A stretch of DNA of 64,000 bases from Conexibacter sp. DBS9H8 (lineage in GTDB: Bacteria; Actinomycetota; Thermoleophilia; Solirubrobacterales; Solirubrobacteraceae): contig NZ_CP097128.1 of the NCBI RefSeq assembly GCF_023330685.1, positions 992,001 through 1,056,000 on the forward strand, given 5' to 3'. Both the position numbers and the translations under genes were made by a program. The notes under the pieces are model-generated. The model was not told the DNA's origin. It was given only the letters and a program-made list of their open reading frames with translations, and did not search any database. This document shows positions 18,214 to 25,593 of the stretch, piece by piece. Each line of letters opens with the position of its first letter. Position 1 is the stretch's first letter.

Positions 18214-19665
18214 TTATCGGTCTGCGCAGGCGTAACAGAGCTCAAAGCTCTTGTTGATGAGTGGGAAGTCGGGGAGCAGCTCGCCGGCCATCGTGTGCGC
18301 GAGGATGGGCCAGTTGGCGTAGGAGCCGGTGCGGAGGTGCAGCGCCGCCAGACGACCGCCGTCGTTCTCGATCACACACACCGTCTCCCCGCGCGGGCTC
18401 TCCACACGACCGATACCGATGGGGCTGACTGGACGAACGTGTTGCAGCCCGCCGTGGGCTGCGGGTTGGCAGAGCAGCTCGTCCAGAAGGTCGAACGATT
18501 GGCGAAGCTCAAGTGCGCGTTGGTTCATTCGCGCCGCCACGTCACCGGACGAGGTCGGCGCGACCGCCGCCGCAAATCCGTGGTACAGAAGGCGGGGGCT
18601 GTGGTGACGATGGTCGCGGTGCACGCCTGACGCACGCGCGACGGGACCGACCGCGCCGAGCCGCACCGCGTCGGCGGTCGAGAGTGTCGCGACGCCGTCA
18701 AGCCGGCGCTGGAGCGAGGTGACGAACCGCAGTTCCCGCCAGTAGGAGTCGTGCTCGTGACGGATTGTCGCCAGCTCGCGTCGCATGGCGGCCGCCTGAT
18801 CGCGGTCGAGGGTGACCGAGCCCGTGCCGAGCTTGACGGTGTCAAAGAGGAACCGGTGTCGAGTGAGACGATGATTGAGGCGCTGGACGCGTTCTTTGAG
18901 GGCGGCGTACGCCATGGTTCCGGGGGCGAAGCCGACTCCGGCGCAGATTGCGGAGACGTCATTGAGGTGGTTGTAGACGCGCTCGAGCTCGAGCAGAATG
19001 GTGCGCCCGCGGCGCACGTGCTCGTCGGGTTCGCACCCGAGCGCCGCCTCACAGGCATGAACGTAGGCGACGGTGTTGGCGACCGAGCAGGCGGCGCACA
19101 TCCGTTGCGCGTACGCGATCCCATCCTCGAGTGGCCGTCCGGTCGCCGCGGTCTCCAGGCCGCGGCGCTTGTAGAAGAGCCGCACGTCAAGGTGGAGGAT
19201 CCGCTCACCGACGACGTGGAAGCGGAAATGGCCGGACTCGATCACGCCCGCATGGACCGGGCCGACGGCGACCTGATGGACGTCCTGGCCGGACGTCGGC
19301 ACCGTCCAGGCTTCGAGCGCTTGTTGGTGGTCGAGGAGGGGACGAAGGGGCTCGTGCCCCGCGAAGTCGATCCCGTGCAGATCATGGGCCTCACGCTCGT
19401 CCCAGCCTGCGGCTGGAATGGCGTCCACGATTGTGTCGACCCCTCGCTCCGCGGCTTCGCAGGTGATCAGCTGCTCGCCGGCGGGTGTACTGAACAGGGC
19501 CCGAACCTGCACGGCTCCTGGAACGCGACGGCTGGCGAAGAGCCCACCGAACTGGCCGCCCTGGGCGTGCGCGTCAAGGCATGCCCGGCGCCAGGCTTGG
19601 GCCGGCACGCGTGTGATCTCGGGCGAACCCGGCACACCGACGGAAGGGCGACGCGGGGTGCTCAC
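18214..19665 (-). CDS. hyfG: Group 4 [NiFe]-hydrogenase-like large subunit (HyfG/HycE family, NuoC-NuoD fusion)
   Basis: A 483-residue fusion of a NuoC-like domain (about 1-125, WDEREAHDLHGIDFAGH) and a NuoD/hydrogenase large-subunit domain that begins GPVHAGVIESGHFRFH, nearly the HycE sequence. All four cysteines expected to bind the Ni-Fe centre are kept: Cys190 and Cys193 in QRMCAACS, Cys477 and Cys480 in FELCYACADR. The surrounding residues differ from the usual RVCGICG and DPCxxC forms. The protein stops three residues after the last Cys (C-A-D-R), so it lacks the C-terminal peptide that HycE-type precursors lose on maturation, as is also known for CooH and EchE. GTG start overlaps the hyfF stop. 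Substrate could be H+/H2, but catalysis is unproven. Confidence 0.88.
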   Translation of the reverse strand: MSTPRRPSVGVPGSPEITRVPAQAWRRACLDAHAQGGQFGGLFASRRVPGAVQVRALFSTPAGEQLITCEAAERGVDTIVDAIPAAGWDEREAHDLHGIDFAGHEPLRPLLDHQQALEAWTVPTSGQDVHQVAVGPVHAGVIESGHFRFHVVGERILHLDVRLFYKRRGLETAATGRPLEDGIAYAQRMCAACSVANTVAYVHACEAALGCEPDEHVRRGRTILLELERVYNHLNDVSAICAGVGFAPGTMAYAALKERVQRLNHRLTRHRFLFDTVKLGTGSVTLDRDQAAAMRRELATIRHEHDSYWRELRFVTSLQRRLDGVATLSTADAVRLGAVGPVARASGVHRDHRHHSPRLLYHGFAAAVAPTSSGDVAARMNQRALELRQSFDLLDELLCQPAAHGGLQHVRPVSPIGIGRVESPRGETVCVIENDGGRLAALHLRTGSYANWPILAHTMAGELLPDFPLINKSFELCYACADR

Positions 19666-21143
19666 GTGAGCCCGCCCATCAGCATGCGTACAGCCGGCGA
19701 TCCAGGCAGCAGGTAGGCGCAGGCCGATAATGCGAGCAGGCCAAATCCCATCGCCCAGGCGAGGCGCTCAACGGCACGGACGCTGCGTCCGCGCTGCCAT
19801 CGGTGGTGTTGCTCGCCGCCGAGCAGTCCCTCGATGAGCGCGTGGGCGAGCCCGAGGAAGCCGAGGGCGAGCAGAGCTGCGGCGAGGACCGCGACAACGA
19901 GGTGCCCGCCGGCGATCCCGCCGGCCAGGATGAGCAGTTCGCTGAAGAACAGGGGTGAGGGGGGTAATCCGCTGAGCGCTCCAAGGCTGACTCCGATGGC
20001 CGTCGCGGTGCCGGTGCTGAGCCTCGCGATCCCTCGCGGGGGATGCTCACCGGCCTCGGCCTGATGCTGCAGCAGGGGAATCGCGGCGTAGAAGCCAAGT
20101 GCCTTGGCGAGTGCGTGCCCAGCCAGGTGCAGCACGACGCCGGCGGTCGCCAGCGGGTTGGCGAACCCGATACCGAGTGCCAGCACCCCCATGTGCTCGA
20201 GGCTCGAGTAGGCCAGCAGCCGCTTCCAGGGAAGTGGCCGCCACAGGAACGGGACGGCGATCGACAGCGACGCCAGCCCGAAGCCCATCAGGATCGCGTC
20301 CCCGACCCCGGGATGTAACGCAGGACCGAGCGTGACCAGGACTCGCCAGGCGACGAGGATCACGGTCGGCAGCAGCGCCCCGGACAGCATCGCGCTGATC
20401 GGTGGGGGTGACTCGCTGTGCGCATCGGGAAGCCAGTTGTGGACCGGGGCCCAGCCGATCTTCGTCGCCAGGCCGCCGATGATCAACAGGAACGCCAGCA
20501 GCGCGGCATGCCGGGAGAGCGAGCTGCGATGACGCGCGATGGACTGCCAGTCCAGCGTTCCGAGGACACCACCGTGCGGTGCCAAGCCGACGTACAGCAC
20601 GAAGATCCCGGTCAGCGCGACGGTCAGACCGAAGGTCGTCAGTACGAGGTACTTCCATCCCGCCTCCAGGGCTGAACGTCGGCCGCTGTAGGCGACCAGC
20701 AGCGCGGAGGCACCGGTGGTCGCCTCCACCAGCAGCCACGCGACGGCGAGGTTGTCAACCAGTGGGACCGCGAGCAGCGCGGCCCAAAACAGGTGGAACC
20801 CCAGGTAGTACCAAGTTCGTGCCCGGGAGGAGGCGAACAAGCTGTGCTGCGTGCCGGTCAGGTACCCGGGGGAGACCAGGGCGCTGAGCACTCCGATGAC
20901 CGCGACCACGGCGAGGAAGGCGCCGCTGGCACCGTCGAGGACGTACCACGTCCCGCGTATCGGATCGGCGCTGTGGGTGAAGGCCACGATGGCAAGCAGG
21001 CTCGCGGCGGTTGCGGTGACCAGTGCGCCGAGCAGGTGGATGCGGTCCGCGCCTCGCGGGGTGCGCGCGAACTGGATGAGCAGTCCGCAGGCCACCGGCA
21101 GCGCCGGAACGGCGATGACGAGTCCCTCAGTCACGGAGGTCAC
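19662..21143 (-). CDS. hyfF: Hydrogenase-4-type antiporter-like membrane subunit (HyfF family)
   Basis: About 493 residues and at least 13 hydrophobic helices. The Mrp/NuoLMN-type proton-translocation segment is recognisable: WAPVHNWLPDAHSESPPPISAMLSG, then LLAYSSLEHMGVLALGIG and HLAGHALAKALGFYAAIPLL. The subunit would couple electron transfer to H+ or Na+ movement. The open frame reaches 21398, but upstream residues are non-hydrophobic and antisense-like. GTG 21143 (or 21134), overlapping the end of hyfE, is the better start. The stop overlaps the hyfG start. Confidence 0.85.
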   Translation of the reverse strand: MTSVTEGLVIAVPALPVACGLLIQFARTPRGADRIHLLGALVTATAASLLAIVAFTHSADPIRGTWYVLDGASGAFLAVVAVIGVLSALVSPGYLTGTQHSLFASSRARTWYYLGFHLFWAALLAVPLVDNLAVAWLLVEATTGASALLVAYSGRRSALEAGWKYLVLTTFGLTVALTGIFVLYVGLAPHGGVLGTLDWQSIARHRSSLSRHAALLAFLLIIGGLATKIGWAPVHNWLPDAHSESPPPISAMLSGALLPTVILVAWRVLVTLGPALHPGVGDAILMGFGLASLSIAVPFLWRPLPWKRLLAYSSLEHMGVLALGIGFANPLATAGVVLHLAGHALAKALGFYAAIPLLQHQAEAGEHPPRGIARLSTGTATAIGVSLGALSGLPPSPLFFSELLILAGGIAGGHLVVAVLAAALLALGFLGLAHALIEGLLGGEQHHRWQRGRSVRAVERLAWAMGFGLLALSACAYLLPGSPAVRMLMGGLT

Positions 21144-21744
21144 CCAGCAGGGAGGTGTCCCCGGTCCCGAACTCCTCGTGGATCTTTGCGCTGAAGGCGC
21201 CGGCGACGGATACGACGACGACGAGGTCGAACACCAGTCCGAGTTCGATGAACACCGGGAAACCCTTGGGGGCGGCGAGCGCGGCAAGATAGATCCCGTT
21301 CTCGACAACCAGAAAGCCAAGGGCTTGAAACACGGCGGGGCGGCGCACGACGGCGATCGCGATCCCGAGTGCGACAAGCCCGACGGCGGTGTGCTCAACG
21401 GCCACCTGCGCCAAACCGATGTCGGGCATGAGCGCGACGACCGCCAGCGCGACCGCCAGCGCGACCGTCAGCCGTGCCAAGGGGTGACGCTCGGACGCCA
21501 TCCGTCCTGGCTCGCGGGTGCGGGAGACGACGGCTGCGAGGAGCGCCGGGAGGGCGATGGCCTTGGCGACCAGAACGATGCCGGCGACCAGCAGCACAGT
21601 TGACGCTCCCGCGGCCTGTGAGATCGCCTGCGCGCCGAGCACCAACGATTGCAGTCCGACGAGCGCGATCGCGACGGAGCGGCGCCGTACGACGACGACA
21701 CCGAGCGCACTGAGCCCGACGATCCAGATCACGGCGTGGCTCAC
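21127..21744 (-). CDS. hyfE: Hydrogenase-4-type small membrane subunit (HyfE family)
   Basis: About 205 residues with six or seven hydrophobic helices, starting at GTG 21744 (VSHAVIWIVGLSALG), which overlaps the hyfC stop (GTGA). HyfE proteins combine a NuoK-like part: compare VVRRPAVFQALGFLVVENGIYL with a Glu in the membrane (VVENG), and FDLVVVVSVAGAFSAKIHEEFG near the end. This buried Glu belongs to the proton pathway in complex I relatives. The longer frame to 21786 would add 14 polar residues inside hyfC. Confidence 0.85.
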   Translation of the reverse strand: MSHAVIWIVGLSALGVVVVRRRSVAIALVGLQSLVLGAQAISQAAGASTVLLVAGIVLVAKAIALPALLAAVVSRTREPGRMASERHPLARLTVALAVALAVVALMPDIGLAQVAVEHTAVGLVALGIAIAVVRRPAVFQALGFLVVENGIYLAALAAPKGFPVFIELGLVFDLVVVVSVAGAFSAKIHEEFGTGDTSLLGDLRD

Positions 21745-22670
21745 ACCCCACCGCCCGCGAACCAGCTCGCCAAACCGAGCAGGCACACCACTGCGCCTCC
21801 ACCCAATAACAACGGAACCTGCAGGATCCGCATCTTCGCCTGGGTTGTCTCAGTGAGTGCCAGCAGCACGCACCACAGTGGGAGCGCCACCGTCAGCAGT
21901 CCCAACCGCGCCAGGAAGGGGCCTGGCTGGGGGAGGAACAGCTCCGTTGCGAGGGCCACCATGATCCAGTGCCGTGCTGCGGACGCCCACTGCAGGAACG
22001 CGAGTTCACGCCCGGCGTACTCAAGCAACGGGCCCTCGTGCACCATCGTGAGCTCGAGATGGGTGTCGGGGTTGTCGATCGGTTGGCGGCCAGTCTCCGC
22101 CAGGAGCACGAGGAGAAATCCGAGCAGTGCCGCCCAGTGAGCCGGCTGGCCCCAGACGCCGGAGCGAGTCGCGGCGAGGCTCAGTGCGACGAGGCTGGTG
22201 CTGTGAACGGGCATTGCCACGAGCACCACCGCCAGGAGCATGACCCCTTCCGCCGGGACGGTGAAGGTGAGGTCGCGGCTCGCTCCCATCAGCCCGAACC
22301 CGCCGCCCGTGTCCCAGGCGGCGAGCGTGATGGCGAACCGGCTGAGCGCGAGCAGCCCGACGAGCACCAGTGCGTCGTGCCCCACCGGCCAGTCCGGTGA
22401 TCGAGCTCCGATCGGCACGAGCACGAGAGCCACCAGCAGCGAAGCGGTGACGAGCGACGGTGCCAGCTCATAGACCACGGTTCGTGGACGGGGCGACACG
22501 CCGCTCTTGTGCCACAGTCGCCGCAACTCGCGGTAGGGCTGTAGCGGGGAGGGGCCCGGGCGACCCTGCAGACGCGCCTTGATCTGTTGGGTCAGGCCGG
22601 GGATCATCGGGGCGAGAAGGATGCCGCCAAGCACTTGGATGACTCCGGCGGCCGCACGGTCGGCGGTCAC
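21741..22670 (-). CDS. hyfC: Hydrogenase-4-type membrane anchor subunit (HyfC/HycD/NuoH family)
   Basis: A 309-residue membrane protein with about eight helices, related to NuoH/HycD, which docks the small and large subunits on the membrane. Family landmarks include LLAPMIPGLTQQIKARLQGR, QPYRELRRLWHK, ETGRQPIDNPDTHLELTMVH (the conserved acidic loop facing the small subunit) and EYAGRELAFLQWASA. GTG start overlaps the hyfB stop. Its neighbours and order (B-C-E-F-G-I) match hydrogenase-4 and M. tuberculosis Rv0083-Rv0087. Confidence 0.9.
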   Translation of the reverse strand: MTADRAAAGVIQVLGGILLAPMIPGLTQQIKARLQGRPGPSPLQPYRELRRLWHKSGVSPRPRTVVYELAPSLVTASLLVALVLVPIGARSPDWPVGHDALVLVGLLALSRFAITLAAWDTGGGFGLMGASRDLTFTVPAEGVMLLAVVLVAMPVHSTSLVALSLAATRSGVWGQPAHWAALLGFLLVLLAETGRQPIDNPDTHLELTMVHEGPLLEYAGRELAFLQWASAARHWIMVALATELFLPQPGPFLARLGLLTVALPLWCVLLALTETTQAKMRILQVPLLLGGGAVVCLLGLASWFAGGGV

Positions 22671-24628
22671 GTGAGAACTCCCAGTTGCACGAGCGCCAGC
22701 AGCACCATCAGGAGTCCCAGGAGATAGACCAGATACGTTCGCAGACTCCCGGACTGCAACCGCCGGATGCGCCCGGCCATCCTCAGCGCTGCGGTCGTGA
22801 CCGGCTCGTAGATCAGCGAGTCGAACAGATGGGGAACGTCAGCCTCATACCGTAACTCCTGGATGACTCCTGATTCGGAGTGGACGATCGTCAGGTCACG
22901 GGTAGGACGCAGCACGTTCTCCAGCAGGATCCTCAGTGGCTTTGTGAATCCCGCGGACGTCCAGGCGAGAGCCGGCACGGTCGCCTGCCCGCACGTCCAT
23001 GCTGGTGTGGGCTCGGCGCGCCCGTTGCGACTGGAGCGCCAGAGGGTGACGGTGAGCAGCGTGAGCGCCAATGCGAGCGGCAGGGCGGGAAGGCCCCCGG
23101 TCCCGGGGAGATCGACTCCCGCGTGAACCGAAAGCAACCCCGTGTGATGGTGGAGCCGCTCGAGGGTCGGCACCAGCACGCCGGGGATGATGCCGAGCAG
23201 CAGACACAGCGACGCGAGCAGGACCAGCGGCCACCGCATTCCGACGCCCGCTTCACGAGCGGCGTCAGCCCGTGTCGTTCGTGGTGGCCCGAGCAGGACG
23301 AGACCGATCACCTTGACGAAGCAGAACACGGCGAGCGCGGCGGTGGCGCCCAGTGCCGCTGCGGACGCGGCGGCCACGAGTGAGACGCCGAACCTGCCGA
23401 AGAGCGAAAGGTGAAGCAGGGACTGCAGGATCATCCACTCTGAGATGAACCCGTTGAGCGGCGGGACACCCGCGATCGCCGCCGCGCCGACCATGAATGC
23501 CGCACCGGTCCACGGCATCCTGCGCAGCAGGCCACCGAGCCCGTCCAAACCCAGACCGCCGACTTGGGCGGCGAACGACCCGGCTCCGAGAAACAACAGC
23601 GCCTTGAAGATCGCGTGGTTGAGCACGTGTAGGAGCGCCGCAGCAAACGCGATCGCGCTCCATTGTGGTCGACCGATCGCCGCGAAAACCAACGACGCGC
23701 CCAATCCCAGCAGAATGATTCCCACGTTCTCAATCGAACTGAACGCGAGCAAGCGCTTGAGTTCATTCTGAAAGAGCGCATACAGCACTCCGCCCAGCGC
23801 TGACAGCACCCCAAGGCCCAACAGTGTCAATCCCACCCACAGGGGCGTCGGTCCGTCCCATTCAAACAGCACACGAATCAGGCCGTACAGCGCAACTTTG
23901 ATCATCACTCCCGACATCAGCCCCGAGATCTGCGCCGGGGCAAGGGGATGCGCGCGCGGGAGCCAGGAATGCAGCGGAACCGCGCCGGCCTTGGTGCAGA
24001 AGCCGATGATTGCCGCGATGGCAACGAGGCCGCGCAGACCATCGCCGTGAAGGGGAACACCAGCGAGCGCGCCGTGATCGGCCAGCACGAGCATGCTCAC
24101 CCACACGCCGACCCCACCGAGATGGGTGATCGCCAGATAGGCGAAGACGTCTCTGCGCGCCGGCTCGTCGTGACGGCCGATCAGGATGAGTGCGGCAGGG
24201 AGCAGCGTCATCAACTCCCAGAATCCGAGGAAGGTCGTGACATCCCGCGCCATCACCAGGCCGACCAGCGAGAGACAGAACGCGCCGGTCAACGCCGCCG
24301 TCATCCGAGCGCCCGCCGTCATCCGCGCGCCGGGAGTGTCGGCCAGTGCGCCACGCGCCCACCCGAGGGCTGGGACGGCGACGACCCCGAGGATGAACAG
24401 GAAGAAACCACTCAGACGATCGATCCCGAACGCTGGAGAAAACCCACGGCCGAATTGCGCACCGACTGCAGCCGCACCAAACAGGACCGCTGCCCCGGCC
24501 GCTCCGATCATCGCCATCCCCAACGCCTCCAGCAGGAGCGCCCAGCGCGTCCTGCCTGCCAGGCTCCCGACGAGACCGCAGGCCACCAACACCGCCCCGG
24601 CGGCACACAGGGTCGCTGGAGGGCTCAC
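22667..24628 (-). CDS. hyfB: Hydrogenase-4-type antiporter-like membrane subunit (HyfB family)
   Basis: A 653-residue protein with about 16 hydrophobic helices, the first gene of the hyf-like operon. Antiporter landmarks are TTFLGFWELMTLLPAALIL with the membrane Glu, KAGAVPLHSWLPRAHPLAPA, SGVMIKVALYGLIRV, LLAFSSIENVGIILLGLG and LHVLNHAIFKALLFLGAG. The loop after helix 14 holds TPAWTCGQ, a hallmark of the HyfB/HycC branch. GTG start at 24628. A leader of about 125 nt separates it from a predicted promoter at the arsR intergenic region. Confidence 0.9.
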   Translation of the reverse strand: MSPPATLCAAGAVLVACGLVGSLAGRTRWALLLEALGMAMIGAAGAAVLFGAAAVGAQFGRGFSPAFGIDRLSGFFLFILGVVAVPALGWARGALADTPGARMTAGARMTAALTGAFCLSLVGLVMARDVTTFLGFWELMTLLPAALILIGRHDEPARRDVFAYLAITHLGGVGVWVSMLVLADHGALAGVPLHGDGLRGLVAIAAIIGFCTKAGAVPLHSWLPRAHPLAPAQISGLMSGVMIKVALYGLIRVLFEWDGPTPLWVGLTLLGLGVLSALGGVLYALFQNELKRLLAFSSIENVGIILLGLGASLVFAAIGRPQWSAIAFAAALLHVLNHAIFKALLFLGAGSFAAQVGGLGLDGLGGLLRRMPWTGAAFMVGAAAIAGVPPLNGFISEWMILQSLLHLSLFGRFGVSLVAAASAAALGATAALAVFCFVKVIGLVLLGPPRTTRADAAREAGVGMRWPLVLLASLCLLLGIIPGVLVPTLERLHHHTGLLSVHAGVDLPGTGGLPALPLALALTLLTVTLWRSSRNGRAEPTPAWTCGQATVPALAWTSAGFTKPLRILLENVLRPTRDLTIVHSESGVIQELRYEADVPHLFDSLIYEPVTTAALRMAGRIRRLQSGSLRTYLVYLLGLLMVLLALVQLGVLT

Positions 24629-24758
24629 CTGCGGTGTGCCCCAGGCGTCGGCGCACTCGGCGGCGCGACGGGCGGCGCCGAGTGTTGCGCGTCACTGGTG
24701 GCGGGAGCGTCGCCAGCCCGGTGATCACGTTCAGGATGCGCGTCGAACACTGGTGGGA

Positions 24759-24783
24759 ATAGTATCTAAGAAACTTAGAAGTT
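24759..24783. promoter_or_regulatory. Overlapping palindromes and -10 element between arsR and the hyf operon
   Basis: TCTAAG-AAA-CTTAGA (24765-24779, 6-bp arms) and AACTT-AG-AAGTT (24772-24783, 5-bp arms) overlap in an AT-rich patch in the 261-bp divergent gap. On the minus strand a -10-like TACTAT (24759-24764) abuts them; a plus-strand TATGAT (24791-24796) lies just beyond. Binding of the ArsR protein here would cover the hyf promoter and probably its own. Confidence 0.5.
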
Positions 24784-24889
24784 AATGAGATATGATGCGA
24801 TGCTGGTCCTGGGTCGACCGGGGGCGAGCTCGGGTGAGCCCCCAGTTCGCTGCAGTAGAGTCGGACCACTTGGCACGTCGGATCCACCT

Positions 24890-25300
24890 ATGTCAAAACC
24901 ACGCCCGTCCGCTCATCCTCCAACCGCTGCCGTTGAATCCGTGCGCGGGCACGCGCACGTCCGGTCGGACCCGGTTTACGTCGCCAAGGCTCAGCTCTTT
25001 CGGGTTCTCGGCCATCCTGTCCGGGTGAGGATTCTGGAGCTGCTGGTCGACGGCGAACGTTCGGTCGGAGACCTCCAGGTCCGGCTGGACCTCGACTCCA
25101 GCGGCACCTCCCAGCACCTGGCGGCGCTCCGTCAGCTTGGGATCTTGGAAAGCCGTCGGGAGGGTACGAGCACCTATTACCGGCTCAAGGATCCACGTGT
25201 CTCGCAGCTTCTCGCGGTCGCGAAGCAGATCCTCGCGTCGGTGCTCTCAGACTCCCAGGCTCTTCTCGGGGATCTGACCCAGCCGCCAGCGGCGCCGTAG
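24890..25300 (+). CDS. ArsR/SmtB-family transcriptional regulator (Rv0081-like)
   Basis: A 136-residue winged-helix protein: AQLFRVLGHPVRVRILELL, then RSVGDLQVRLDLDSSGTSQHLAALRQLGILESRREGTSTYYRL, the ArsR recognition helix and wing. No CxC or other metal-site motif of ArsR/SmtB sensors is visible, so the signal may not be a metal. It is divergent from the hyf-like operon, exactly where M. tuberculosis has Rv0081, an ArsR-type hypoxia regulator next to hydrogenase-like genes Rv0082-Rv0087. The frame opens at ATG 24785, but the candidate -10 at 24791 favours ATG 24890. Unlike typical members it has about 35 residues before the first helix. Confidence 0.85.
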   Translation: MSKPRPSAHPPTAAVESVRGHAHVRSDPVYVAKAQLFRVLGHPVRVRILELLVDGERSVGDLQVRLDLDSSGTSQHLAALRQLGILESRREGTSTYYRLKDPRVSQLLAVAKQILASVLSDSQALLGDLTQPPAAP

Positions 25301-25593
25301 CATCGATCGCCGAGGCGGCCGCGGGGTCGGCGTGGCGGGGTCGGTCTCAGGATCCGATGGTCGGCGCGCCCGCCCCGCTGAGCGCGGCACCGGACCGCAG
25401 CTCCGGCCCCGGGCTGCGCCCCAGCTCGCTGGCGAGGCGGGAGAGGAAGCCGGCAAGGTCGCTGTGGCGGTCAGGATCCCCGCCCTCGAGCGGCGGGCGA
25501 GGGTCGCCTTCCGTTCGGCCGCCAGCGCGGTGAAAGCCGCCTCACCCGCCGGTGTGGGCCGTGCCCGTCCGTGCCGGGGCAGGCCCCGGTCGG
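25301..25593. other. Gene-free gap between arsR and tetR
   Basis: About 290 bp of GC-rich sequence between two convergent genes. No ORF with a plausible ribosome site, no hairpin with a T-tract and no repeat was recognised. Confidence 0.5.

Noticed and set aside
18214-24628. Reading the hyf-like cluster as respiratory complex I (nuo)
   Set aside because: The large subunit keeps all four [NiFe] cysteines, the NuoC and NuoD domains are fused as in HycE, and HyfE/HyfB types are present while nuoE, F, G, I, J and K are not.
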